Shown in pieces: positions 8,216-15,745 of a DNA stretch of 64,000 nucleotides. The notes under the pieces are model-generated. The model worked only from the letters and a program-made list of their open reading frames with translations, searched no databases and had not been told where the DNA came from. The stretch covers positions 1-64,000 of the IMG/VR virus record IMGVR_UViG_3300033571_026375. One strand, given 5' to 3'. This DNA comes from a virus. Positions within the stretch are counted from its first letter, which is position 1. Every line of letters starts with the position of its first letter. Made by a program: the position numbers and the translations under genes.

Positions 8216-8970
8216 TCAGAATAGCTGTAATAGGAGAATCTTGTACCGATCAGTATGTGTATGGCACATGCGACAGGGTGTGTCCAGAAGCGGCAGCCTT
8301 GTGTTTCAAGCACAATGAAGATATAACATTCAATCCTGGTATGGCTGGTAATGTTTACCAAAATTTATTAGCTTTGAATACAAATCATAATATAGAATTA
8401 ATCACTACCAGATCTAATATAATTAAAAAACGATTTGTAGATAAAAAATATAATACTATTGTTTTTAGAGAAGATATTAATGATGTTTGTGAGCCCATAG
8501 ATATTGACGGGTATGATTTTAGTAATTATGATGTGATAGTTTTTTCGGACTATTGTAAAGGTTTCTTAAGCTCAGATGATATTAGTAAAATTTGTTCGCA
8601 AAAAAAAGAATCCTGCGTGACCTTTTTAGATACCAAAAAGTCTGTCTGTTCAATCTTAACCCAAGCTGTAGATTACATTAAAATTAACTCCAATGAATTT
8701 AAACAAAATGTAACGGATGCTACGAGCATTAAACACTGCTCGTTAATAGTCACAGAAGGAGAAGACGGAGCATCATTATATCAAAATGGGTCCAAAAGAC
8801 AATTTCCTACCGACAAAGTAATATTAAGAGATGTTTGTGGTGCTGGAGATACTTTTTTAGCAGCATTAGTTATAGCCTATGTACAACATGCTAATATTGA
8901 AAACGCTATTATGTTTGCTAATCAATGTGCTTCTAAGGTCGTAGGTCAGTTTGGAGTAGTAACACCATGA
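8212..8970 (+). CDS. hldA: PfkB-family kinase, D-heptose-7-phosphate kinase-like (HldA / HldE N-domain)
   Basis: This 252-residue ribokinase-fold enzyme ends in the PfkB signature with D-V-C-G-A-G-D-T (207-214), where Asp213 is the expected catalytic base. An N-terminal substrate-loop motif GMAGNV (43-48) corresponds to the GGAANVA of HldE. The family phosphorylates D-glycero-D-manno-heptose 7-phosphate at C1 using ATP. It is shorter than a typical HldE kinase domain (about 315 residues), so loops are trimmed. The next gene encodes the matching nucleotidyltransferase, so together they equal a split HldE. The pairing makes the heptose call stronger than the kinase sequence alone. Another sugar kinase specificity remains possible. 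Confidence 0.75.
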   Translation: MIRIAVIGESCTDQYVYGTCDRVCPEAAALCFKHNEDITFNPGMAGNVYQNLLALNTNHNIELITTRSNIIKKRFVDKKYNTIVFREDINDVCEPIDIDGYDFSNYDVIVFSDYCKGFLSSDDISKICSQKKESCVTFLDTKKSVCSILTQAVDYIKINSNEFKQNVTDATSIKHCSLIVTEGEDGASLYQNGSKRQFPTDKVILRDVCGAGDTFLAALVIAYVQHANIENAIMFANQCASKVVGQFGVVTP

Positions 8971-9380
8971 GTCGTACGATTTGGACAAATGGATGTTTTG
9001 ATATATTACACATAGGACATATCAAACTCTTTGAATATGCTAAATCACTAGGAGATAAACTCATTGTTGGTATAGACGGAGACGAGAGAGTAAAACTACT
9101 CAAAGGTTCCAATAGACCAATTAATAATGAACAAAATAGAAAAATGTTATTAGAGTCTATAAAGTATATAGATAGTGTCTATATTTTTAATAGCGACGAT
9201 GCACTAAGAGGCTTGATTAAAAATAATGATGTTGATACTATAGTGGTTGGAGATGATTATAGAGATAAGACCGTGATTGGATCAGAACATAGTAGAGCAA
9301 CTATTTTGTTCCCCAAAATATCATCGGTATCTACATCTAGCATACTTTTATCCATAAAAGCAAATATATGTCCTATATAG
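8967..9380 (+). CDS. hldC: Heptose-1-phosphate nucleotidyltransferase-like (HldC / HldE C-domain)
   Basis: This 137-residue cytidylyltransferase-fold protein has the N-G-C-F-D-x-L-H-x-G-H signature at residues 8-18 (HIGH at 15-18), VGIDGDERV after the first strand, and an ISSVSTSSI element near residues 116-124 that corresponds to the ISTT motif of this superfamily. In HldE the equivalent domain joins heptose 1-phosphate to ATP, giving ADP-heptose. GlmU-like and TagD/GCT enzymes share the fold, but the direct coupling (ATGA) to an HldA-like kinase argues for the heptose pathway. No GmhA isomerase or HldD epimerase is present here, so a host supply or an outside gene is needed. Confidence 0.75.
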   Translation: MSRTIWTNGCFDILHIGHIKLFEYAKSLGDKLIVGIDGDERVKLLKGSNRPINNEQNRKMLLESIKYIDSVYIFNSDDALRGLIKNNDVDTIVVGDDYRDKTVIGSEHSRATILFPKISSVSTSSILLSIKANICPI

Positions 9381-9985
9381 AATCAGCATTTAGTCAGAAG
9401 CCCGATAATTCTTTGCTGGGTCCAAAAATGTCTGTTTTGGAGGGGGCCTCCGTTAATATTCTTAAAAAAAATCTTCCTGGTGACATAGCTGAATGCGGAG
9501 TATATAAAGGGGGTAGCGCTAGATTATTAGCTACTATTTTTCCTAATAAAAAAATATTTTTGTTTGATTCTTTTGACGGTATTCATGAAAACGATGTTCT
9601 GCCCAGTGACCATAGAAAAGGTGATTTCTCTGATACCTCCTTACTACAAGTTAAAGATTATCTGGACGACAAACCCAACTGTCTTTTTTTCCCCGGATGG
9701 CTCCCCGAATCTGCATCATTTTTAACCGATGAAAAATTTAGCTTGGTTCATATAGATTTAGATTTATATGAATCCACAAAAGCAGCCATCAATTTATTTT
9801 GGCCCAGATTAGTAGAGGGAGGCGTTATGGTTTTCAATCATTATAAACGACATCATGGTTTGGGAGTAGAAAAAGCAATTTTAGAATATTTCGACAATAG
9901 CGATATTCTTTACGAAAAAATAGTCATTGATCGCCTATTTTATTGTATCATTCACAAATTTCCTATATCACGACAGTCTGTTTGA
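9368..9985 (+). CDS. TylF/MycF-type SAM-dependent O-methyltransferase
   Basis: This 205-residue class I methyltransferase has motif I as G-D-I-A-E-C-G-V-Y-K-G-G-S (38-50) and an acidic metal-binding patch, H-I-D-L-D-L-Y (about 133-139), both typical of the TylF/MycF (macrocin O-methyltransferase) family. These metal-dependent enzymes methylate sugar hydroxyls, and relatives are frequent in polysaccharide clusters. It overlaps the upstream gene by 13 bases and sits between heptose-activating and glycosyl-transfer genes, so methylation of a cassette sugar is likely. The substrate cannot be deduced. Confidence 0.8.
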   Translation: MSYIESAFSQKPDNSLLGPKMSVLEGASVNILKKNLPGDIAECGVYKGGSARLLATIFPNKKIFLFDSFDGIHENDVLPSDHRKGDFSDTSLLQVKDYLDDKPNCLFFPGWLPESASFLTDEKFSLVHIDLDLYESTKAAINLFWPRLVEGGVMVFNHYKRHHGLGVEKAILEYFDNSDILYEKIVIDRLFYCIIHKFPISRQSV

Positions 9986-9993
9986 TAAATACC

Positions 9994-10380
9994 ATGATAT
10001 CAAAAGAACAAGAACAAATAGATATTATTAATAGTCTTGTAGACACCACCGATAAATTAAATATACTACTCATTTTACCGGAAAGTGCTGGTGATATTTT
10101 CTTATCTACTAGCTTATTGGAGTCATTCAAAGAGCTATATCCTGAATCATACATTTATTATGCTTGCAAACCTGAATATTTTCGTATTTTAGAGGATAAT
10201 CCTCATATATACAAAGTGATCAAATACTATCCCATCATGGAGAACCAGATAGCGATGGAGGGGTCGGGATTATGGAAAGGTCTTTTTGATATAAGCATTA
10301 TTTTATCTATTTTTACTCAAAGACACTTAAACTATTTGAATAATGGTCAAACAAAAATAGCCTTTAATATAAAGAAATAA
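9994..10380 (+). CDS. GT9 heptosyltransferase-like protein, N-terminal half
   Basis: This 128-residue protein carries the first Rossmann domain of the heptosyltransferase family (GT9): N-I-L-L-I-L-P followed by an A-G-D-I-F-L-S-T loop (about 34-41), then a helix and the strand YIYYACKPEY. An in-frame upstream ATG at 9943 lies inside the methyltransferase gene; the ATG at 9994 is taken because it falls after that gene's stop. The frame ends at TAA (10378-10380) exactly where family members continue into the C-terminal domain, which is encoded by the next frame. The two together make a full-length GT9. Either the enzyme is a natural two-piece protein or a one-base change has split it. Confidence 0.65.
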   Translation: MISKEQEQIDIINSLVDTTDKLNILLILPESAGDIFLSTSLLESFKELYPESYIYYACKPEYFRILEDNPHIYKVIKYYPIMENQIAMEGSGLWKGLFDISIILSIFTQRHLNYLNNGQTKIAFNIKK

Positions 10381-10381
10381 A

Positions 10382-10939
10382 ATGCATTTATTAGAAACAT
10401 ACGCCGTGTCTTGTGGTGCTCAAATTGGTAAATGTTTTATCAAAGAAGAAAGCATGCCTCTGCCAAAAAATAAGTACATAACTTTTCATGGCTTCAATCC
10501 TAAGGGTTCGTCCAGACAATACGAACATTGGCAAATAGTTATCGACACACTATTGCAGCATAAAGAATTTGATCATGAGATTGTACAAGTCGGCGGACTG
10601 ATCGACCATAGATTTAATGGTATTAACACAGAGTATCTTGGAGCTACTTCTTATAATAATTTGGCGTATTTGATAAAACACTCAGAATTACATTTAGGTT
10701 TTGATAGTTTGCCTGTGCATCTTGCATCTCACTATAATAAAAAGATAGTAGCCATATACTGTCATTATAGTTCTATCTCTGGCCCCTATTTTTCATCATA
10801 CAAAGATATTAGAATATTACAGCCAGATTTTAGCCAAATTAAGCCAACTTATGGGTACAATGACCCGAATAATCTAATACAAAAAATTGATCCATTAGAG
10901 ATAAGTGAAGCAGTACTTTCTTTACTGTGTGGTAAATAA
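10382..10939 (+). CDS. GT9 heptosyltransferase-like protein, C-terminal half
   Basis: This 185-residue protein aligns by motif with the nucleotide-sugar-binding half of GT9: the strand Y-I-T-F-H-G-F-N-P-K-G (about 31-41), then H-L-G-F-D-S-L-P-V-H-L-A-S-H (about 105-118), the D-S/G-P-x-H-x-A motif of heptosyltransferases. The start ATG is separated from the upstream stop by one base (TAA-A-ATG), suitable for termination-reinitiation. Its first residues continue the preceding frame as expected for an uninterrupted family member, so the two frames most likely form one enzyme. ADP-heptose is the family's common donor. Confidence 0.65.
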   Translation: MHLLETYAVSCGAQIGKCFIKEESMPLPKNKYITFHGFNPKGSSRQYEHWQIVIDTLLQHKEFDHEIVQVGGLIDHRFNGINTEYLGATSYNNLAYLIKHSELHLGFDSLPVHLASHYNKKIVAIYCHYSSISGPYFSSYKDIRILQPDFSQIKPTYGYNDPNNLIQKIDPLEISEAVLSLLCGK

Positions 10940-10943
10940 TATA

Positions 10944-11867
10944 ATGATAAAAAAAATAGCATTAAGATTAGAAGGAGGCATAGGAGATCACCTATGCGCT
11001 ATAAGATTTTTACCCGCTATTAAAGAGTTATATGCTGATTGTGAATTTTATGGATTTTCTGACACAGAGAATAACTATGCTGCAAAAAATTTGATAGAAA
11101 CTTTGTGGCCCACGCTTTTTGAAAACATAGAAGTAATACCTACAAAAAAAAATAAAAACTATATTATTACTCATCAATTTGGCACAGAAAAATATATAGC
11201 ATCTTTTGATAATATTCCAGATGAATATAGATACAAAATGTTAAATGATTATGACACATTGTATGATCTACATATAGATGGTCTGAAATGGATGAATTAT
11301 GATTTTAATTGGAATAAATATTTTTATCGATTCTTACCTATTGAAATAAATTTGGGGCCAAAAAAAGTAATAAAAAATCAAATAGCTATCAACTTATATT
11401 CGGACTCTAACGCAGCCAATAGGCTTGATACAGAGTATGTACAAAATCTAATCAAACAATTAGCACAAAAATATTCACTAGTAATATTAGCTACGGATGC
11501 CAATAAACACTTTTATGATTCATGTGCTCAGTATGCAGCCGTAGTGGTGAATAATATAACCAATGTGGCCAAAATTATACAAAATTCAGAACTATTTTTA
11601 ACATTAGATAGTGGCTTGAAATTTTTAGGATATTCGGTTAATACTCCCACTATTAATTTCTTGTCTCAAATCACAGAGTACGGAAATCTACCGGTTCATC
11701 AGTATATAAGATGGAATCCTTTTATATGGAGCGTAATGCCATTACATTATCCAATTTCAAATGTGCAACAACTGATTGAAGTATGTTCTAAATACAACAC
11801 AAACTTGATTCCCGGTGCTCCTTTGGATATTATAGATAATATCTTAGTAAAAAGAAATATCCAATGA
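10944..11867 (+). CDS. GT9-like glycosyltransferase (heptosyltransferase fold)
   Basis: This 307-residue protein begins with an I-A-L-R-L-E-G-G-I-G-D-H-L-C-A motif (about 4-18), the N-terminal loop of heptosyltransferase-like GT-B enzymes. Later it has S-E-L-F-L-T-L-D-S-G-L-K-F-L-G (about 216-230), the donor-binding D-S-G/P motif, with Lys where the classic family has His. The ATG at 10944 follows the previous stop by 4 bases and is preferred to an upstream in-frame ATG at 10905, which lies inside that gene. It is a second GT9-type gene in the cassette, so at least two sugars may be added. The next start overlaps by ATGA. Confidence 0.7.
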   Translation: MIKKIALRLEGGIGDHLCAIRFLPAIKELYADCEFYGFSDTENNYAAKNLIETLWPTLFENIEVIPTKKNKNYIITHQFGTEKYIASFDNIPDEYRYKMLNDYDTLYDLHIDGLKWMNYDFNWNKYFYRFLPIEINLGPKKVIKNQIAINLYSDSNAANRLDTEYVQNLIKQLAQKYSLVILATDANKHFYDSCAQYAAVVVNNITNVAKIIQNSELFLTLDSGLKFLGYSVNTPTINFLSQITEYGNLPVHQYIRWNPFIWSVMPLHYPISNVQQLIEVCSKYNTNLIPGAPLDIIDNILVKRNIQ

Positions 11868-12883
11868 AAATCTATATAGATACGCCAGAAGCCCCGGGGT
11901 CCAAGGGGTCTTATAGAATAGTATCAGATAATATCAATATGGCCTTGGAACGACGAGGCTTATTGGCTTCAACAGATAATGAACTGACTCATTATGGAGT
12001 ATGTTCTTCTACTAATGTTGCTCACAAACATCCTGATAAAACTAAAAAGAATTTTTACTATTGTGCATGGGAAGTTTCTACAGTACCCGATTATCTTGTA
12101 CAGTGGATCGGAAAAGATATGATGATCGGAACAGCAAAATGGGTAGAGGACTGCTGGAACAGATCTGGATATAACAATACTTCTTCAGTTCTATTGGGCT
12201 GCGATGTTGATTTTTGGAAACCTTTAGACAATATAAATAAGTTCGATAAATTCACTATTTTGTGCCACACAACATCCAACAGTAGATCTGGTTTAGATAC
12301 TCTTATTCCAGTGTTTGGAAAATATTTTCAAAATAAGAATATCCGATTATATATTAAAGATAGACCAAATTCTAAATTGGCTCCTTTTATAGAAAATATT
12401 AATAAACAATATAATAGTGATATTATTTATGACACATCAGATGCAACAGATGAAGAACTGAGAATTCTTTATAATAGGTGTCATGCTCATATATATCCTA
12501 TTTTATGTACGGGTTTTGGGATGACTATAACACAAACTTTGTCTTGTGGAATACCCAATATTGTTACTAACTATTCAGCTCCGCCAGAAATTGTTTCGGA
12601 GAAAGTTGGATATCTGATTCAAGGAAAAGAGGTGCCTTTTACCCAAGCTATGGTTGATAGAATGCAGACAATAGGTATAGATAATTATATACCCATGACT
12701 CATTATAAATATCAACCATATATATTTGAACTAGATGAGGTTAGTATAGCGAAACAAATAGAAGCTATATTAACAAACTATAAAACATTTAAACCAGATA
12801 CTATTCATCAATATATAAGAGAGAATTTTAGCTGGGATAATACATGCGATAATCTTATAAAAGTATTACAGGAGCTGAGATAA
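11864..12883 (+). CDS. GT4 family glycosyltransferase
   Basis: This 339-residue GT-B glycosyltransferase has a short N-terminal domain (MKIYIDTPEAPGSKG loop), a central switch with LLGCDVDFW (about 106-114), and a donor-binding segment containing C-T-G-F-G-M-T-I-T-Q-T-L-S-C-G-I-P (about 210-226), which matches the E-G-F/G-L-x-x-x-E-A-x-x-C-G-x-P motif of GT4. Thr-Gly replaces the first acidic residue of the motif and Gln replaces the second Glu, so retaining activity is plausible but not certain. It lies between the GT9-like gene (ATGA overlap) and the DegT gene (1-base TAATG overlap). Confidence 0.75.
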   Translation: MKIYIDTPEAPGSKGSYRIVSDNINMALERRGLLASTDNELTHYGVCSSTNVAHKHPDKTKKNFYYCAWEVSTVPDYLVQWIGKDMMIGTAKWVEDCWNRSGYNNTSSVLLGCDVDFWKPLDNINKFDKFTILCHTTSNSRSGLDTLIPVFGKYFQNKNIRLYIKDRPNSKLAPFIENINKQYNSDIIYDTSDATDEELRILYNRCHAHIYPILCTGFGMTITQTLSCGIPNIVTNYSAPPEIVSEKVGYLIQGKEVPFTQAMVDRMQTIGIDNYIPMTHYKYQPYIFELDEVSIAKQIEAILTNYKTFKPDTIHQYIRENFSWDNTCDNLIKVLQELR

Positions 12884-14061
12884 TGATTAGTTGGCCATTA
12901 AATACAAATAATTTTACATTATCCGACAGAGAGCAAATTGCTAATTTTATACTTGATCAAAAAAATAGATGGACACAATCTGTCAAAGTTCAAGATATTG
13001 AAGACAAAATGTCAAAATTTATTGGAATTAAATACGCTTTATTTGTATCAAGCGGCTCGGCAGCCAATACTCTACTGGTACAATACTTCAAAGATCGGCA
13101 CGAAACAGATAAAAAATTTATTGTGCTTCCATCTACCACATGGCAAACCTCTTGCTCTCCATGGATAAGAGAAGGGTATGAGCCTCTTTTTGTGGATATT
13201 CAACTCAAAGATTTTTGCATCAATGAAGATATGCTGATGAGTCTACTAGACAAATATAGCGATAGTATAGCTGCTATCTTTCCCACATCTCTTATAGGTT
13301 TTGTTCCTAATATTACCTTTTATCAAAATATTCATAAACAATACGGAATCCCCGTAATGATGGATAACTGTGAAAATACTTTAGGACTATTTGATAATAG
13401 GAACATTTCGTCATATTTTACATCTACTACATCCACCTATTTTGGACATCAAATACAATCCATCGAAGGGGGCTTTGTGTTCACTTCTAGTCTAAAAGAA
13501 TACGAGTATTTTTTGATGTTGCGCAATCATGGAATGACCAGAAGCCTAGACTCATATGGTATAAATAAAGACCAATTTATAAATGATGATGTAGATGAAT
13601 CTTTTGATTTTTATTGTTTTGGTTCTAACTATAGAAATAGTGATCTTAATGCTTTTATAGGAATGTTAGATCTGGATAGAGCCACATATTATCAAAAAAG
13701 ACGTATAGAACTATATGCATTATACAAAACTTTATTGGATAAGAATAAATTTTATTTGCCAGATCCAAGATTACTGTGTACAGACGTTCCGTTCTGTTTA
13801 CCTATCGTTTCACAGGATCTTGAGATTACTAAAAAAGCCATGAAATTTTGCAACGATTCTGGCATAGAGTATAGACCTATCATATCTGGATTTTTAGGTA
13901 AGCAAACATGTTATAAAAACATATTTAATCAAACACATAACATAGATAGAGAGTATTCGAATTCACAGTTTTTACACACTAATGGTTTCTATGTGGGGTT
14001 ATATCCAGCTCTAAAAGAAGAACAAATAGAGTGGCTCTGCAAAGCATTAAATGTCCTTTAG
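12883..14061 (+). CDS. DegT/DnrJ/EryC1-family PLP enzyme with His in place of Lys (ColD/RfbH-like 3-dehydratase)
   Basis: This 392-residue fold type I PLP enzyme has the family features SSGSAAN (56-62), MMDNCENTLG (159-168, Asp161 contacting the PLP pyridine) and S-T-Y-F-G-H-Q-I-Q-S-I-E-G-G (184-197). In aminotransferases of this family the residue at position 189 is the Schiff-base Lys; here it is His. His at this site is the hallmark of sugar 3-dehydratases such as ColD (GDP-colitose pathway) and RfbH, which remove the C3 hydroxyl. It is therefore predicted to make a 3-deoxysugar precursor rather than an aminosugar. It is the last gene of the cassette. The upstream dehydratase (GDP-mannose or CDP-glucose) and the partner reductase are not in the window. 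Confidence 0.8.
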   Translation: MISWPLNTNNFTLSDREQIANFILDQKNRWTQSVKVQDIEDKMSKFIGIKYALFVSSGSAANTLLVQYFKDRHETDKKFIVLPSTTWQTSCSPWIREGYEPLFVDIQLKDFCINEDMLMSLLDKYSDSIAAIFPTSLIGFVPNITFYQNIHKQYGIPVMMDNCENTLGLFDNRNISSYFTSTTSTYFGHQIQSIEGGFVFTSSLKEYEYFLMLRNHGMTRSLDSYGINKDQFINDDVDESFDFYCFGSNYRNSDLNAFIGMLDLDRATYYQKRRIELYALYKTLLDKNKFYLPDPRLLCTDVPFCLPIVSQDLEITKKAMKFCNDSGIEYRPIISGFLGKQTCYKNIFNQTHNIDREYSNSQFLHTNGFYVGLYPALKEEQIEWLCKALNVL

Positions 14062-14119
14062 TGGGTTTTCAAAGTAAAAAGCCTCCTTGAGGATAGAGGA
14101 CCTCTCTGTATCATATGAC

Positions 14120-14587
14120 ATGAGACCAACCTGGACAGATTATTTTTTAGGATTAGCCAAAGTCGTGGCAGAACGAAGTCATGATATTCATACCAAGCAT
14201 GGTTGTATAATTACTGATCAAAGTCACAGGATTCTTGGAGTAGGATATAATGGTTTTCCGAAAGGATTAAAAGATAGTGAATTGCCAACCTCTAGACCGG
14301 AAAAATATTATTGGATGGTACATAGCGAAAGAAATGCTTTATCTAATTGTATTGTCAGACCAGACAATGGAATAGCATATGTTACCGGTCAATGCTGCAA
14401 TGATTGCACAATAGCTTTGTGGCAAGAGGGGATTTCCACTATTTATATGATAGATGATCATGGTACACATTTATTTGACCAGGAGGCTCAAAAAAGATTC
14501 GATACTTTTGTGGAAATGAGCGGTATAAAAATATTTAAAATAGATCCGGATCTTTCGTGGCTGAGACAATTAGCTGGTGTAATATGA
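14120..14587 (+). CDS. dCMP deaminase (deoxycytidylate deaminase)
   Basis: This 155-residue zinc deaminase has the active-site motif H-S-E (68-70: His68 zinc ligand, Glu70 proton shuttle) and the second zinc motif C93-x-x-C96. The start R-P-T-W-T-D-Y-F and the K-H-G-C-I-I segment match phage and bacterial dCMP deaminases, which convert dCMP to dUMP for thymidylate synthesis. ATG 14120 is chosen on family alignment; a TTG at 14087 would add 11 residues. The GAGG near 14096 is about 20 bases away, so the initiation signal is weak or the leader is structured (AGAGG-A-CCTCT at 14095-14105). It overlaps the next small gene by ATGA. Confidence 0.85.
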   Translation: MRPTWTDYFLGLAKVVAERSHDIHTKHGCIITDQSHRILGVGYNGFPKGLKDSELPTSRPEKYYWMVHSERNALSNCIVRPDNGIAYVTGQCCNDCTIALWQEGISTIYMIDDHGTHLFDQEAQKRFDTFVEMSGIKIFKIDPDLSWLRQLAGVI

Positions 14588-14733
14588 TGCACACGCTGTT
14601 TTATATATTCGCTATTGGTTACTATTATCAGTTGTACATGACTAACAATTTTAACCCTGTCGGTAGAGAGTTTGCGAATTTGGTTATATTCGGCTTGCTA
14701 ACACTACTAATGAAAAATGGAGATAAAACATGA
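14584..14733 (+). CDS. 49-residue membrane protein, unknown
   Basis: This short frame runs from ATG 14584, which overlaps the dCMP deaminase stop (ATGA), to TGA 14731-14733, which overlaps the NrdB start (ATGA). It thus fills the gap between two certain genes with coupled junctions at both ends, strong evidence that it is translated. The protein has two hydrophobic segments (about 4-18 and 31-43) joined by a polar loop, suggesting a small two-pass membrane protein. It ends with an NGDKT tail. No family is recognised. GGAG within its last codons is the ribosome binding site for nrdB. Confidence 0.65.
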   Translation: MMHTLFYIFAIGYYYQLYMTNNFNPVGREFANLVIFGLLTLLMKNGDKT

Positions 14734-15704
14734 TATTTGATGAACAAATTAGTCGCAAGCCAGACAATTATCCTTGGACCCAAGAGTTCATAGAGGCTAT
14801 GCATAATGGCTTTTGGACGCACAGAGAATTTAATTTTAGTAGCGATATTCAAGATTTTCGTGTTAATCTTTCAGAACAAGAACAACAAATCGTTACTAGA
14901 GCCCTTTCTACTATCGGTCAACTAGAGATTAGTGTCAAAAAGTTTTGGGCCAAACTTGGTGATAATCTTCCTCATCCAAGTCTTAATGATATGGGATATG
15001 TAATGGCTAATGTTGAAGTTGTTCATGGTGATGCTTATGAAAGACTTCTGGAAGTGCTTGGTATAGACGATGCTTTTGATAATATATTAGAACTTGATAT
15101 TATAAAGGGCCGTGTAAACTATCTTAGAAAACACTTACATAAATTTCATGACAACAACAAGAAGCAGTTTGTTTATTCATTGATACTCTTTACATTATTT
15201 GTAGAAAATATAGCTTTATTTTCTCAGTTTTATACTATTAGCTTTTTTGGTCGGTATAAAAATGTTCTTAAAGATACAAATAAACAAGTAGAATATACAT
15301 CACGCGAAGAAAACTTACACGCTATGATCGGTATCAAAATCATTAATACTATCAAACAAGAGTATCCAGAATTATTTGATGATGAACTACAAGCCAAAAT
15401 AGAACACGAAGCCCGAGATGCTGTCAAGTATGAATGTCAGATTATAGAATGGATTGTAAATGGTTATGATCATGAAAAATTAAGTTCTCCACTATTAAAA
15501 GAATTTATTAAGAATAGAATGAACGAATCTTTAATAAAGATAGGCTATAACGGCATATTTGACACCGACCAAGATATTATTTCCAAGACGTCTTGGTTTG
15601 ATGAGCAAGTATTAGGAAACAATATGACCGACTTCTTTCATAGTCGTCCTGTTGAATATGCTAAATGTTCACAAAGTTTTGATGTGGACGATCTGTTTAG
15701 CTGA
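14730..15704 (+). CDS. nrdB: Ribonucleoside-diphosphate reductase, class I small (beta) subunit
   Basis: This 324-residue ferritin-like protein carries E96-x-x-H99-x-x-x-Y103, matching the Glu115/His118/Tyr122 set of E. coli NrdB, so the tyrosyl radical site is intact. A second metal-ligand helix holds R-E-E-N-L-H (about 192-197). The segment F-W-x-x-R-E-F-N-F-S near the start is the usual N-terminal motif. It supplies the radical to NrdA for reduction of ribonucleotides to deoxyribonucleotides. Its start overlaps the stop of the 49-residue gene. The C-terminal peptide ends in D-V-D-D-L-F-S, acidic as in NrdB tails that bind NrdA. Confidence 0.93.
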   Translation: MIFDEQISRKPDNYPWTQEFIEAMHNGFWTHREFNFSSDIQDFRVNLSEQEQQIVTRALSTIGQLEISVKKFWAKLGDNLPHPSLNDMGYVMANVEVVHGDAYERLLEVLGIDDAFDNILELDIIKGRVNYLRKHLHKFHDNNKKQFVYSLILFTLFVENIALFSQFYTISFFGRYKNVLKDTNKQVEYTSREENLHAMIGIKIINTIKQEYPELFDDELQAKIEHEARDAVKYECQIIEWIVNGYDHEKLSSPLLKEFIKNRMNESLIKIGYNGIFDTDQDIISKTSWFDEQVLGNNMTDFFHSRPVEYAKCSQSFDVDDLFS

Positions 15705-15745
15705 TACTATTATTAGAAACATATCAGACAAGTAAAAGGGAAAGC

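Noticed and set aside
10905-10943. Upstream in-frame start for the GT9-like gene
   Set aside because: It lies inside the preceding gene; the ATG at 10944 begins where the family motif begins and follows the previous stop by 4 bases.
14095-14105. AGAGG-A-CCTCT palindrome as a terminator after the DegT gene
   Set aside because: It is too short and has no T-tract; at most it is an operator or local leader structure.
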